NCBI RefSeq assembly: GCF_000190755.2
Contig: NZ_JH109152.1
Coordinates: 2,111,937-2,175,936, forward strand
Origin: Methylobacter tundripaludum SV96
Lineage (GTDB): Bacteria > Pseudomonadota > Gammaproteobacteria > Methylococcales > Methylomonadaceae
Direction of reading: 5' to 3'
Length of the DNA stretch: 64,000 nucleotides
Part shown: positions 17,126 to 26,750 of the stretch, one piece after another
Layout: every line of letters begins with the position of its first letter
How positions within the stretch are numbered: the first letter of the stretch is position 1
Program-made: the position numbers and the translations under genes
The notes under the pieces: model-generated
The model's database searches: none
What the model was told of the DNA's origin: nothing
What the model saw: the letters and a program-made list of their open reading frames with translations, nothing else

Positions 17126-17503
17126 TTAATGCAGGGTTCTTGGGATGGATAAGGTAAACCGGGGGACGTCTGCGCTAAAATGATCGCCATCATCCGAATG
17201 CATAGTGTAGTCGCCCTGCATGGTGCCGACAGGAGTGGCTATCATCGCACCGCTGGTGTAACGAAAAGACTCGCCGGGTTTAAGATAAGGATGTTCGCCT
17301 ATAACGCCATCGCCTCTGACTTCCTGAATTTTGCCATTGGAATCGGTAATCAGCCAATGACGCTGAAGCAGCTTTGCCGGTATTTCGCCGACGTTGGTGA
17401 TAGTGATGGTGTAGGCAAAGACATAGCGATCCTCATCGGGAGAAGATTGCGCCTCTATGAAATGAGGCGTGGCTTCAACTATTATTTTGTTTTTTTCGTT
17501 CAT
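17126..17503 (-). CDS. apaG: ApaG protein
   Basis: Small beta-sandwich (DUF525) protein of 125 residues with the family core RYVFAYTITITNVGEIPAKL, RHWLITDSNGK and GEHPYLKPGESFRYTSGA. Homologues bind divalent cations and pyrophosphate-containing compounds, but the cellular role is unsettled. It is first in the apaG-apaH pair, with almost no gap to apaH, so the two are surely cotranscribed. Confidence 0.93.
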   Translation of the reverse strand: MNEKNKIIVEATPHFIEAQSSPDEDRYVFAYTITITNVGEIPAKLLQRHWLITDSNGKIQEVRGDGVIGEHPYLKPGESFRYTSGAMIATPVGTMQGDYTMHSDDGDHFSADVPRFTLSIPRTLH

Positions 17504-17574
17504 TATTAGATCATATAGGTTATGTGTTGATTATTTCATCGTAACTTTTCATTAAACGCAAGTAACTATTCAGT

Positions 17575-18117
17575 ATGAAATACAAAGACTGCTTTTTAAT
17601 CCTGCTGTTGGCCTTATCCCAAGCGACTCAGGCAGAAGACGCCAAAGATTTATTTGCGGCGGCAATGATGGGCAAGATTGAAAGAACAGAGGCTTTGCTG
17701 GCACAAGGGATTGATGTTAACGGTAAAACAGCCAGCGGTCGCACCGCGCTGATGGCCGCGAGCTTCAACGGTAATGTACAGATTGTTAAGGCCCTGTTGG
17801 CGTATGGGGCCGATGTCAGCATCGCCGATAATTCAGGATCGACCGCATTAATGGATGCGCTGGTTTTCGGCAATGTAGACATCGTAAATTCCCTGATTAC
17901 AGCCGGGGCCGATGTTAACGCACTGGATAAACAAAATGTGACGGTCATGGCCAGAGCCAAAAAAACCGCTCACGAAAAAATCATTAAAATTCTGGAAAAA
18001 GCCGGGGCAAAAGAAGAGGCGGAAGTGCCGATAGAAGAAGCGGCAGCAGCAGCCAAAGACGGCGCAGGCGGCAAACCGGCAGAAAAGCCGGATGCCAAAC
18101 CACCGGTCAAAAAATAA
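17575..18117 (+). CDS. Periplasmic ankyrin-repeat protein
   Basis: A cleavable signal peptide (hydrophobic core CFLILLLALSQATQA, cleavage before EDAKD) is followed by about four ankyrin repeats at residues 25-140, with units such as GRTALMAASFNGNVQIVKAL and GSTALMDALVFGNVDIVNSL. The tail (about 140-180) is Ala/Glu/Lys/Pro-rich. Ankyrin repeats mediate protein-protein contact; the partner is unknown. Possibly cotranscribed with mpl, which begins 19 bp downstream. Confidence 0.85.
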   Translation: MKYKDCFLILLLALSQATQAEDAKDLFAAAMMGKIERTEALLAQGIDVNGKTASGRTALMAASFNGNVQIVKALLAYGADVSIADNSGSTALMDALVFGNVDIVNSLITAGADVNALDKQNVTVMARAKKTAHEKIIKILEKAGAKEEAEVPIEEAAAAAKDGAGGKPAEKPDAKPPVKK

Positions 18118-18136
18118 TTTAACTCAGGACAAAACA

Positions 18137-19489
18137 TTGCACATTCACATCTTAGGTATTTGCGGAACATTCATGGGCGGACTCGCCGTGATTGCACGGC
18201 AGTTGGGTCACCAAGTCAGCGGTTCCGATCAAAACGTTTATCCGCCGATGAGCACACAGTTGGAACAGCAAGGCATCGTGTTGATGGAAGGCTATCGGGC
18301 GGAAAACCTGGACGGCAAACCCGACTTGGTGATTATCGGCAATGCCTTGTCGCGCGGCAATCCTGAAGTCGAGGCGGTGCTAAACAGGGGGCTCAGATAC
18401 GTATCGGGTCCGCAATGGCTGGCGGAGCATGTGTTGCAGGACAAATGGGTGCTGGGCGTTGCCGGAACCCACGGTAAAACCACCACGACCAGCATGCTCA
18501 GCTGGATACTGGAGCACCAAGGTTTTAATCCGGGCTTTTTAATCGGCGGCATCCCGTTAAATTTCGGCATTTCGGCGCGGCTGGGCGAGTCCGATTTTTT
18601 TGTGATCGAAGCTGATGAGTACGATTCTGCGTTTTTCGACAAGCGCTCGAAGTTCGTCCACTACCGCCCCCGCACCGCGATCCTGAATAACCTGGAATAC
18701 GACCATGCCGATATTTTTCCCGACCTGGATGCGATCAAAAAACAATTCCATCATCTGGTCAGGACGGTGCCCGGCGAGGGCCTGATTATCAGTCCCGAAT
18801 GCGATGCCAATATCAATGACGTACTGGCGATGGGCTGCTGGACGCCGGTTGCCAAGACTTCGATTAATTCAGATGCTCAATGGAACGCGCAACTGATCAA
18901 CAGCGACGGCAGCCGGTTTAATGTGCAGATGGACAACCAAGAGCAAGGTTGTGTCGAGTGGTCGCTGACCGGCGAGCATAATGTCTACAACGCGCTGTCT
19001 GCGATAGTTGCTGCAAAACACGTCGGCATCCTGCCCAAGGATGCGATAGCCGCGCTGGGGCGGTTTAAAAACGTCAAGCGCCGCATGGAAGTGATCGCCA
19101 GCATCAACGGCGTGACTATATACGATGACTTCGCTCATCACCCGACCGCGATACAAACGACGCTGGACGGCTTGCGCAAACAGGTGGGGCAGGAGCGCAT
19201 CATCGCCATCGTCGAGCCGCGCTCGAATACCATGCGCTTGGGCGTACATACCAAAACACTGGCGGAATCCTTAGGCAATGCCGATATGGCTATCATCTAC
19301 CAGCCGGAAGCAATGGGCTGGGACTTGGGCGAGCTGAAAAAATACGCCGGTAATATCGAAATCTGTTCATCGCTGGATGACATCATCAATAAGCTAAAAT
19401 TCGAAGCGCGCTACGGCGGGCATTTCGTGTTGATGAGCAATGGCAGCTTCGGCGGCATTTATCAGCGCTTGCAGGATGAATTGAATTAA
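18137..19489 (+). CDS. mpl: UDP-N-acetylmuramate:L-alanyl-gamma-D-glutamyl-meso-diaminopimelate ligase
   Basis: Murein-recycling ligase that attaches the salvaged tripeptide to UDP-MurNAc. The start is placed at TTG 18137: HIHILGICGTFMGGLAV aligns with the N-terminus of E. coli Mpl and AGGA stands 7 bases upstream, whereas the in-frame ATG at 18092 lies inside the ankyrin gene. The Mur-ligase ATP loop is GTHGKTTTTSML (about 111), with NLEYDHADIF and EHNVYNALSA as the other family signatures, and DDFAHHPTAI in the C-terminal domain. 450 residues with this start. Confidence 0.94.
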   Translation: MHIHILGICGTFMGGLAVIARQLGHQVSGSDQNVYPPMSTQLEQQGIVLMEGYRAENLDGKPDLVIIGNALSRGNPEVEAVLNRGLRYVSGPQWLAEHVLQDKWVLGVAGTHGKTTTTSMLSWILEHQGFNPGFLIGGIPLNFGISARLGESDFFVIEADEYDSAFFDKRSKFVHYRPRTAILNNLEYDHADIFPDLDAIKKQFHHLVRTVPGEGLIISPECDANINDVLAMGCWTPVAKTSINSDAQWNAQLINSDGSRFNVQMDNQEQGCVEWSLTGEHNVYNALSAIVAAKHVGILPKDAIAALGRFKNVKRRMEVIASINGVTIYDDFAHHPTAIQTTLDGLRKQVGQERIIAIVEPRSNTMRLGVHTKTLAESLGNADMAIIYQPEAMGWDLGELKKYAGNIEICSSLDDIINKLKFEARYGGHFVLMSNGSFGGIYQRLQDELN

Positions 19490-19499
19490 CTTTTAAACA

Positions 19500-19624
19500 T
19501 ATAAAAAGATTCACCACGAAGACACGAAGAGCACGAACGACTGCACGGATGCAGGAGGTAGAGCAATGCAGGAGCAATTGCCGAGAAAATCAAAATATAA
19601 ACTTCGTGTCTTCGTGGTGAAACA
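19500..19624. repeat. Composite dispersed repeat between mpl and trpD
   Basis: Inverted arms ttcaccacgaagacacgaag (19510-19529) and cttcgtgtcttcgtggtgaa (19602-19621) enclose a copy of the cgactgca...atgcaggagcaattgccgag unit (19540-19590). The cacgaag arms recur at many gaps in the window, and the inner unit is the one that overlaps lgt. Confidence 0.8.
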
Positions 19625-19644
19625 TAATTACCCCAAACAAAAAC

Positions 19645-20661
19645 ATGCACATACAACAAGCCCTGCAAGTCCTGCTGAATAAACAAAATCTCAGTTCCGA
19701 TGAAATGCGCGAGGTGATGCGGCAAATCATGAGCGGCAACGCCACCGATGCTCAAATCGGCGGCTTTTTAATCGCCTTGCGCTGCAAAGGCGAAACCATC
19801 GACGAAATCGCCGCCGCCGCCGAAGTGATGCGCGAACTGGCCGCCAAAGTGGCTGTAACAGGCGACCATGTCATCGACACCTGCGGCACCGGCGGCGACG
19901 GCGCGAACACCTTTAACATTTCCACTACCTGCGCCTTTGTCGTCGCCGCAGCGGGCGGACAGGTAGCCAAACACGGCAATCGCTCAGTGTCCAGCAGTTG
20001 CGGCAGCGCCGACTTGCTGGAAGCCGCCGGGGTAAACCTGGATTTAACGGCCGAGCAAGTCGCGCACTGCGTCAATGAAATCGGCGTCGGCTTCTTATTT
20101 GCGCCCAAACATCACGGTGCAATGAAACATACCAGCAATGCCCGTAAAGAAATGGGCGTCAGGACCCTGTTCAATCTGTTGGGCCCGTTATCCAATCCCG
20201 CCGGAGCGCCCAATCAGTTGATCGGCGTATTCGCCAAACAGTGGGTGGAGCCGCTGGCGCAGGCGTTAAAAAAACTCGGCAGCAAACATGTGCTGGTGGT
20301 TAGCGCCGACGATGGCTTGGATGAAATCAGCATTGCATCGCCTTCAACCATTGCCGAGCTTAAAGACGGTGAAGTGACCTGTTACACGATTACGCCGGAG
20401 CAATTCGGTTTTAAACGTGCCGGCCTGGCAGAATTGGCCGTTGATGGTGCCGCTTCCAGCTTAGTGATGGTAAAATCGGTGCTGGACAATAAAGCCGGAG
20501 CGGCCAGGGACATCGTGGCGCTCAATGCAGGCGCGGCAATTTACGCGGCCAATATCACCGATTCCTTAAGCGCCGGCATTGAAAAAGCCCAAGAGCTTAT
20601 CGCCAACGGCGCGGCAAAAGCCAAATTCGATGCGTTGATCGCATATTCAAAAACTTCATAA
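19645..20661 (+). CDS. trpD: Anthranilate phosphoribosyltransferase
   Basis: Second step of tryptophan synthesis: joins anthranilate to PRPP. The PRPP-binding motif [17 protein letters not shown] (about 78-94) and [19 protein letters not shown] (about 108-126) are intact, as is [17 protein letters not shown] with NPAGAPNQL further on. 338 residues, standard. No trpG precedes it; instead there is repeat DNA, so trpE/trpG must be elsewhere. trpC follows after 14 bp. Confidence 0.96.
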   Translation: MHIQQALQVLLNKQNLSSDEMREVMRQIMSGNATDAQIGGFLIALRCKGETIDEIAAAAEVMRELAAKVAVTGDHVIDTCGTGGDGANTFNISTTCAFVVAAAGGQVAKHGNRSVSSSCGSADLLEAAGVNLDLTAEQVAHCVNEIGVGFLFAPKHHGAMKHTSNARKEMGVRTLFNLLGPLSNPAGAPNQLIGVFAKQWVEPLAQALKKLGSKHVLVVSADDGLDEISIASPSTIAELKDGEVTCYTITPEQFGFKRAGLAELAVDGAASSLVMVKSVLDNKAGAARDIVALNAGAAIYAANITDSLSAGIEKAQELIANGAAKAKFDALIAYSKTS

Positions 20662-20675
20662 AACGACTAGAAACC

Positions 20676-21476
20676 ATGACCGATACGCCAGACATCTTAA
20701 AAAAAATCCTCGATAAAAAAGCCGAAGAAGTTGCCAGACGCAGACTGGGCATGACCATCGCCAATCTGGAAGAAATTGCCGGAGGCGTAGAAAGCCCACG
20801 CGGATTTTATAACGCCCTGCAAAGCAAGGTATTGGCTAAGAAACCGGCCATTATTGCAGAAATCAAAAAAGCCTCGCCGAGCAAAGGCGTAATCAGGGAA
20901 GATTTCCAACCGATCGCCATCGGCCAGGATTACGCGATGAATGGCGCGACCTGCCTGTCGGTATTAACCGATAAGGATTTTTTTCAGGGTTCGGAAGTCT
21001 ACCTGCAAATGGTCAGGGAACGCTGCCCGCTGCCGGTGTTAAGAAAAGACTTCATGATCGACCCGTATCAAATCTATGAAGCCCGCGCCTTGGGCGCCGA
21101 CTGCATATTGCTGATTGTCGCCGCGCTGGAAGACAGCCAAATGCACGAGCTGTCGGACATCGCAACCAAACTGGGCATGGATGTATTGGTGGAAGTTCAT
21201 AATGCGGAAGAACTGCAAAGAGCGTTAACGCTGGACACCAAACTGATCGGGATCAACAACCGCAACCTGCGCACCTTTGAAACGTCATTGCAGACTACGT
21301 TGGATTTAAAAACGCAAGTCCCCGCAGACCGTTTAATCATTACCGAAAGCGGCATTCATACCCATGAAGACGTACAGCTGATGCTGGATAATGACATCTA
21401 TACCTTCCTGGTTGGCGAAGTGTTTATGCGGGCGGAAAGTCCGGGGCAGAAGATGAGGGAGTTGTTTGGGTTGTAG
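20676..21476 (+). CDS. trpC: Indole-3-glycerol phosphate synthase
   Basis: Fourth step of tryptophan synthesis: ring closure of CdRP to indole-3-glycerol phosphate in a TIM barrel. Signature residues: [16 protein letters not shown] with the substrate-binding Lys, [20 protein letters not shown] with the catalytic Lys, [23 protein letters not shown] and [12 protein letters not shown]. 266 residues, complete. A frameshifted partial copy of this gene lies at 26745-27282. Cotranscribed with trpD. Confidence 0.96.
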   Translation: MTDTPDILKKILDKKAEEVARRRLGMTIANLEEIAGGVESPRGFYNALQSKVLAKKPAIIAEIKKASPSKGVIREDFQPIAIGQDYAMNGATCLSVLTDKDFFQGSEVYLQMVRERCPLPVLRKDFMIDPYQIYEARALGADCILLIVAALEDSQMHELSDIATKLGMDVLVEVHNAEELQRALTLDTKLIGINNRNLRTFETSLQTTLDLKTQVPADRLIITESGIHTHEDVQLMLDNDIYTFLVGEVFMRAESPGQKMRELFGL

Positions 21477-22194
21477 GCAACCCCGATTGCCTGGTTCCAA
21501 CGCCGTGCGCTCATCGTTATACACAAATCTTTAACAGCATGTCATGCCCCGGCAGGGATTCATACCGGGTGACGCATCTAATAATACTGGTGCATAACGA
21601 CGGGCGTAGCTCATTGGAGAGACAAATAGTTTTACCGAGCGGCATTTTTCCAGATGCGCGAGGACTTGCTTTGCCGTGAAGGAGTATATCGCGGCTTAAA
21701 TTTTTCGAAGCGGCGATAAGATGCAGAGGGTTTTCAAGGATGAAATAACCGTATAGTCGAATGCCCGGGTCCTGTTGTAAAAAACACCAAGAGTTTTAGC
21801 ACGTATCCAACCCATGGTTTCCGGGTAGGTAAACAACGCAGCTTGTGGTTGGAAAGTACGGGTATCGTTGCAGCCTTTATGTGATGAAAGCTAGAGCTTC
21901 AGGTGGCTGAGTTCTCAAGATAGAGTTTGGGAGCCATCGAAAATTTAACCGGTTCGATAAGCTAGCGTCACTTTTAACCTGAAAACCGCAGTTAATCCAC
22001 GAAACAACTGTTGATTTAGCCATTCACTCTTTGGGTGACGGGCTAAAGTTTCGTATCTCTTTGAAAAATTATATGCTTTTTGTGCCGCCTAGAGACGCCT
22101 GCTGTTGATTTTCGTGGACGAAAATGATTTTTCTAGGTTTAACCGCACTCTTGCCAATCAGGTAACTTTGAGTCTGACCATCGATCATTGAATT
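21477..22194. other. Intergenic region between trpC and the sensor kinase
   Basis: About 720 bases. A hairpin with arms cccgg/ccggg (near 21547-21570) may end the trp transcript. A decayed RAYT fragment occupies about 21670-21790. The rest, including an imperfect stem around 22018-22047, is not recognisable and shows no gene. Confidence 0.65.
21670..21792 (-). pseudogene. Remnant of a REP-associated tyrosine transposase (RAYT)
   Basis: On the minus strand the segment reads QQDPGIRLYGYFILENPLHL then IAASKNLSRD, which aligns with [20 protein letters not shown] in the intact RAYT at 27309-27839. The first His of the essential H-x-H motif is replaced by Pro (ENPLH), and the frame decays on both sides. 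A dead fragment. Confidence 0.75.
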
Positions 22195-24036
22195 ATGCGT
22201 TCATTTCCCTTTCTTTTGTTCCTGGTCTTGAGTTGGAGTCTCTCATCCGCGGCGTGGGGCGGCGATTGCATTGTTTCGCGCGCCGTTCTCGAAGATCGCA
22301 ACGGTACATTGTCCATAGCGGAAGCCGCCCAGGCAACGTTTCTACCGTTCGACGCCATTCTATCCAAAGGTTATACCGATTCAGCCCACTGGCTGCGCAT
22401 CGTGGTGCGGCCATGCGCCGATGGCGGCGAACTGGTGTTGCGTATCCGTCCCGCTTTTCTCGATGAAATAAAACTTTACGAACCTGAACCCGCTGTTCCG
22501 GGCGGATGGAAAACCCGCGTCACCGGCGACCGCACATCCTACTTGGCGCGTGAAAGGGCATCGGTGGTATTGGGTTTTGCGATCAAACCGGTCAAGCCGG
22601 AAGGCGTCTATTACTTACGGCTCAAAACCACCAGCTCATCGATTCTCAATGTGGAAGCGCTTGAACCGCATCAAGCCCAGATCAAGGATATGTGGCTCAG
22701 CATGTATCAAACGGGATACCTGGGCTTCATGTTATCGTTGCTGATCTGGGCTATCAACAACTATGTTTCCAGCCGTCAACGCGTGATAGCCTGGTTCATC
22801 CTTCACCAAGTTACCTATCTTTTCCATAGCTTTGCACTGATGGGTTGGCTCGCACCGCTGCTCGCGGCCGATCCTTCCGGTCCGGTTGATAAACTGACCA
22901 GCCTTATCATATGGGCGAACGTCTTCTTCGCCGCGATATTCCATCGCATGCTGCTCACTCCTTTTGCGCCTTTGCGTCTCGCCATGTGGGGACTCGATGC
23001 CATTATTCTGGTGATTTTGGGCGCATTGGCGATCATGGTTTCCGGGTACACACGCCTTGCGTTGCATATCATTGCCCTGATGGTTACCCTGGCTACTCCC
23101 ATGCTTGTCGTTCTGGCCTTTAGCGCCCGCCAGGAAGCTGCTCCCGGTCGCCGCATCCTGCGTACGATATACAGCTTGCTGGCCGTTTCGATGCTCATAG
23201 GCCTACTACCTTTACTGGGTTGGGTCAAAGCCATCGAGTGGAATCTGCATACCATGTCGGTGAACGGATTCATCTCTGCCTGTCTGATGTTCGCGCTGCT
23301 GCATCTTCGCTCCCGCCAGCTGCTGCGCGATGGCGAACAGGCTGTGCTGAAGCTGGCATTAATCCGGCAGCAGCTTAACATGGAACGAACCCAGCGTGAG
23401 GTGCAAAACCGCTTCATGTCCATGCTCAACCATGAACTCAAAATGCCGTTGTCGGTCATCCGCATGACTTTGGGAATGAAAGAAGTCAGCGGCACCGTCA
23501 AGAAACACGCCCAGCAGTCCGTGCAGGATGTGGATGCCGTCATCGAGCGCTGCCTGCAAGCGGATCAACTGGAGCAACGTCAGCTTATTCCTGAGCGACA
23601 ATCTTGCCGGGTAGACACGATGCTCGCCGAACTGCGTACAGCCAGCGCAACGCCGCAACGGCTGGTGATTCAGTTCGGAGTACTGCCGACAGTCGATACC
23701 GACCCTCAGCTGCTGCGCATTGCCTTGGGTAACCTGATCGACAACGCGCTCAAATACGCCGAACCGCAAAGCGCCGTGTATATCAATGCCAGCCTGCTTG
23801 AACATCAAGGCCGACAGGGCATTCTCAACAGCATTGCCAATGCGCCCGGCACGACCGACATGCCCGACCCGCAGCGCGTGTTCGACAAGTATTACCGAGG
23901 TCCCGGCGCCCAAGGCAAGACCGGTTCCGGGCTTGGCCTGTACCTGGTGCGTAGCGTGACCGAATTGCTTGGCGGCTGGATCCGCTATTGCCCGTCTGAA
24001 AACGAAGTAAGGTTCGAATTATGGATACCCTGCTAA
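22195..24036 (+). CDS. Membrane sensor histidine kinase with 7TMR-DISM architecture
   Basis: Inner-membrane two-component kinase. After a signal peptide (residues 1-22) comes a periplasmic 7TMR-DISMED2-like domain (about 25-165), then seven transmembrane helices (about 168-375), a short coiled coil and the kinase core. The H-box MLNHELKMPLSVIRM (about 406-420) carries the phosphorylated His; the N-box is NLIDNALKYAE and the G-box GKTGSGLGLYLVRSV. All core residues look intact. It overlaps the response regulator gene by 16 bp, so the pair is translationally coupled. DISM receptors are thought to sense small ligands, often carbohydrates; the ligand here is unknown. Confidence 0.9.
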   Translation: MRSFPFLLFLVLSWSLSSAAWGGDCIVSRAVLEDRNGTLSIAEAAQATFLPFDAILSKGYTDSAHWLRIVVRPCADGGELVLRIRPAFLDEIKLYEPEPAVPGGWKTRVTGDRTSYLARERASVVLGFAIKPVKPEGVYYLRLKTTSSSILNVEALEPHQAQIKDMWLSMYQTGYLGFMLSLLIWAINNYVSSRQRVIAWFILHQVTYLFHSFALMGWLAPLLAADPSGPVDKLTSLIIWANVFFAAIFHRMLLTPFAPLRLAMWGLDAIILVILGALAIMVSGYTRLALHIIALMVTLATPMLVVLAFSARQEAAPGRRILRTIYSLLAVSMLIGLLPLLGWVKAIEWNLHTMSVNGFISACLMFALLHLRSRQLLRDGEQAVLKLALIRQQLNMERTQREVQNRFMSMLNHELKMPLSVIRMTLGMKEVSGTVKKHAQQSVQDVDAVIERCLQADQLEQRQLIPERQSCRVDTMLAELRTASATPQRLVIQFGVLPTVDTDPQLLRIALGNLIDNALKYAEPQSAVYINASLLEHQGRQGILNSIANAPGTTDMPDPQRVFDKYYRGPGAQGKTGSGLGLYLVRSVTELLGGWIRYCPSENEVRFELWIPC

Positions 24037-24710
24037 ACATCGTTGTCGTGGAAGACCACGATGCCCTACGTGAAGTCACCGTCGAAGCGTTATCCAACAT
24101 GGGACATAACGCGGTTGGCGCAAATTGCGCAGAAGCCCTGAATGACGAAGTCGGCGCATTCCCCATTGACCTGATGGTGATCGACCTCAACCTGCCGGGC
24201 GAAGATGGCATCAGCCTCGCGCGCCGCCTTCGTGCAGCACAACCTGGGATTGGCATCATCATGGTGACCGCACGCAATCAGATCAACGAAAAACTGTCCG
24301 GCTATGAAAGCGGCGCCGACCTTTACCTGACCAAACCTACCTCGGTGGAAGAGCTCGGCGCCGCCGTACAAGCCCTAGCAAGACGGATGAAACGTCACGA
24401 ACAGGCACAGCCTGATTTTCTGCTGAATCTTGGCGCCTTGTTTTTGCAAGGCCCTCAGGACGGCGTCAGCCTTTCCGCCCATGAAGCCGCGATGCTGTCG
24501 GTCTTAGCCCGCGCGCCGGGCCACCGGCTGGAATCCTGGCAGTTGATCGAATTATCAGGCAAAGCGGAGGCTGATTTCAGTAAAAGCACATTGGAAGTCC
24601 AGATCGTCCGTTTGCGCAAAAAGCTCATGCAAGCGGGCGCCGTCAATCAACCCATCAAGGCTGTACGTGGGCAGGGCTATCAGTTATGTATCAAAGTGAC
24701 CGTGGCATAA
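24021..24710 (+). CDS. DNA-binding response regulator, OmpR type
   Basis: Receiver domain at residues 1-120, with the acidic pair in VVVEDHD, the phosphoacceptor Asp in VIDLNLPGEDG (about 55), the switch Thr in IIMVTARNQ and the Lys in LTKPTS. A C-terminal winged-helix domain (about 135-228) contains AAMLSVLARAPGHRLESWQL and QIVRLRKKL, fitting an OmpR/PhoB-like effector. It is the partner of the overlapping kinase gene. Target genes cannot be told from the window. Confidence 0.92.
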   Translation: MDTLLNIVVVEDHDALREVTVEALSNMGHNAVGANCAEALNDEVGAFPIDLMVIDLNLPGEDGISLARRLRAAQPGIGIIMVTARNQINEKLSGYESGADLYLTKPTSVEELGAAVQALARRMKRHEQAQPDFLLNLGALFLQGPQDGVSLSAHEAAMLSVLARAPGHRLESWQLIELSGKAEADFSKSTLEVQIVRLRKKLMQAGAVNQPIKAVRGQGYQLCIKVTVA

Positions 24711-25165
24711 CGCAACATTTTCTCGTTCGACGGTAAAAAGATGCCTCAAACAACGTTCATATAAAGTTCTCAAAGGATTTCATCGTAACTGTACTTGGCT
24801 TGCTGCGATAAAAAGAATTGCTGCGGCAAACCCGGTGGATGGGCGACTTTCTGTAGGCTTTCGTAGGGTTTCTTTTTTTTGATTGGTTATAGTCCACGTT
24901 AGGCCATCTCCGATGGCCTATATAGTTCTTAGGATGCGGTAAACGAAGTGAACCGCATCGTTCGCGATTGATGCTGTTCGTACCTCACCGCATCCTACGA
25001 GCTTTTAATGATTGCGTTTGAAATCAAGTCTGACCGCGTTGATCACCGGGGCGACAGTAACGCAGCACATCGGAAAGTAAATCTAACCCTGCACTCAAGC
25101 CGACCGGCCTGACGACCGTCGGGTTAGCTCCACAATAAACATCTATTAAAGTAAAGGAGAGTTTC
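24711..25165. other. Intergenic region between the response regulator and the hydrolase
   Basis: 455 bases without a gene. A small hairpin taggccat-ctccg-atggccta (24900-24920) could terminate the two-component operon. Directly after it is a palindromic repeat (24931-25001). The remainder leads to the hydrolase gene's good ribosome-binding site. Confidence 0.65.
24931..25001. repeat. Dispersed palindromic repeat (aggatgcggt ... accgcatcct)
   Basis: About 70 bp with inverted ends aggatgcggt/accgcatcct. Its reverse complement matches 31549-31618 over nearly the whole length, sharing ttcgcgattgatgc and ttcgtacctca. A second copy in opposite orientation identifies it as a dispersed family. Confidence 0.8.
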
Positions 25166-26251
25166 ATGACTCAGAACATTATTATTGTCATTCCAGGCAC
25201 AACCGGAAGCACGCTGTTTGATCCCGCGGGAAACGAGGTCTGGACGACCGAAGTGTTCAAAAATCTGCAGGAGGCGGCCAGTTTGCTGGAGCAGACCGAC
25301 TTGACCGTAGGCAGCATCTCAGCGGCCTATACGCCGCTTATCACTGCGCTTGCGACGAAGTCCGGAACCTCGATTCCACCGATCTACGTGACTTCCAATT
25401 CGACATACGATCCCAACCCGTTTCCCACTACTACCGAGGATGTGGTGGTTGGCTTCGGGTACGACTGGCGGCAGAACAATAATACCTCTGCGCAATCTCT
25501 CGCCACCCTGTTGAGTGTGCTTTTTTCGACCTATAGCGCCAATACGCCCAAGTTTTGGATCGTCGCCCACAGCATGGGCGGCCTGATTTCGCGCTACGTT
25601 TGGGAAAGTGGGCTGGCAGCATCGCAAAACTTTGCCGGGATCACGCCGAATCTTATCACCTTGGGGACGCCGCATCTTGGCGCACCGCTGGCCTTGGCTG
25701 CGATCACAGATGAGATTCCGTCACTCATCCTGGCACTGATCGGCATACCGGGTACGCAGATTCAAGAGTTTGTCGACGATACCGCTTATCCGTCCACCTT
25801 CGAACTGTTGCCACCCCCAGGCTACAATTTTATTACCGATGTCAATAAAACAAGCATTACGTACAGCGTGTTTGATCCGACGATCATCAGTGCTCTCGAA
25901 AGCGGGTACGGAGTGGGGGCTGCCGATTTTACCGCGCCGGAAGGATTCTTCAGCAAGCTGAGCCAGAATCCAACGATCTGGACGAACAATCTCTATCTGA
26001 TTTGGGGCAACGACTTGGACACCACTATTGCGTATAACTACGATGGAACCCAACCAGTGGGCCAGCAGCTTTCCCGTCCGGGCACGATCAACTTGAAAGG
26101 TGACATGGTCGTACCATACTGGAGCGCGTCGTTCTCAACCTGGACCCACGGCGAGGCCGGCAATACCTATGTGGCGGCATTCGTTGATCACATCAACCTG
26201 CCGAAAAATCCGGGTGTGCAGAATCAGGTGACCAGTTGGATTTATCCATAG
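25166..26251 (+). CDS. LCAT/PGAP1-like alpha/beta hydrolase (putative lipase or acyltransferase)
   Basis: Starts with the oxyanion-hole motif VIPGTTGSTLFDPAG, then HSMGGLISRYVWE with the nucleophilic Ser (AHSMGG in place of GHSMGG, about 133), and a late GDMVVPYWSASF and AFVDHINLP supplying the acid and His region. This order matches the lecithin:cholesterol acyltransferase-like family. 361 residues, no signal peptide, so it either acts in the cytoplasm or leaves by another route. AAGGAGAG at 25154-25161 sets the start. It stands alone. Substrate unknown; a simple esterase is the alternative. Confidence 0.75.
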   Translation: MTQNIIIVIPGTTGSTLFDPAGNEVWTTEVFKNLQEAASLLEQTDLTVGSISAAYTPLITALATKSGTSIPPIYVTSNSTYDPNPFPTTTEDVVVGFGYDWRQNNNTSAQSLATLLSVLFSTYSANTPKFWIVAHSMGGLISRYVWESGLAASQNFAGITPNLITLGTPHLGAPLALAAITDEIPSLILALIGIPGTQIQEFVDDTAYPSTFELLPPPGYNFITDVNKTSITYSVFDPTIISALESGYGVGAADFTAPEGFFSKLSQNPTIWTNNLYLIWGNDLDTTIAYNYDGTQPVGQQLSRPGTINLKGDMVVPYWSASFSTWTHGEAGNTYVAAFVDHINLPKNPGVQNQVTSWIYP

Positions 26252-26744
26252 TAAGTAACCGACGGTAGCCATTGACGATTTTGTTTCAGAAGATCCTGCG
26301 GGCAGCCGACAGCGTCTCGCAGGACGCCTTTCGTCTGAATCAAAGGAGCCAGAGCGGCGAGCGGGCGTGGTGACGGGACTTCGCCCGTTACCTCTCCCAC
26401 ACTACCGGACATGCGGTTTTTCGCATCCGGCGATTGAAACCTGCGACTTAAACGGCTGCAAAATCCGTTGGCAACCATAAGCATCAACGCCGCAGTCGGG
26501 CATTGTTTAACACGGTTTGCAATATATGGAGCTGGGCGCTTTGCGCCAAGCGAGTCGCTGGCTTGCTTCAAGTGGTTTTAACCAGCCCTCGCCGGCGAGG
26601 CCGGAAATATTTGCGCATGCGTCGACGCATCCAGCTTTACAAAGCCGGACGGGGCATGTTGCCCCGTCCGAAACGTTTGGTATTGGTTCAGTGCAACTGT
26701 ATAGTTCAGTCGTTAAAGAAACGTTAGGGCCGGGGTTTTAAACC
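26252..26744. other. Intergenic region with intron and REP remnants
   Basis: About 490 bases without an intact gene. It contains a group II intron 3'-end remnant on the minus strand (about 26341-26440) and two strong hairpins with the word aaacgtt between them (26646-26670 and 26728-26750). Short reading frames here on both strands look like products of the structured DNA. Confidence 0.65.
26341..26440 (-). ncRNA. Group II intron 3'-end remnant (domain V/VI-like)
   Basis: On the minus strand, ccggatgcgaaaaaccgcat followed by gtccggt forms the domain V shape: CCGGA and TGCG stems, a 2-nt bulge (TG) between CGCA and TCCGG, and a short A-rich loop. It is followed by gggagaggtaacgggcgaag-tcccgt, like a domain VI helix. 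No reverse-transcriptase gene is nearby, so this is a fragment. The usual AGC triad appears as CGC. Confidence 0.5.
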
Positions 26745-26750
26745 CCGGCC
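26646..26750. repeat. REPIN-like pair of GC-rich hairpins
   Basis: cggacggggca-tgt-tgccccgtccg (26646-26670) followed by aaacgttt, then about 45 bases, then aaacgtta and ggccgggg-tttt-aaaccccggcc (26728-26750). The two units face each other. A third copy of the first hairpin, with the same aaacgttt side word, lies inverted at 33574-33605. Confidence 0.75.
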
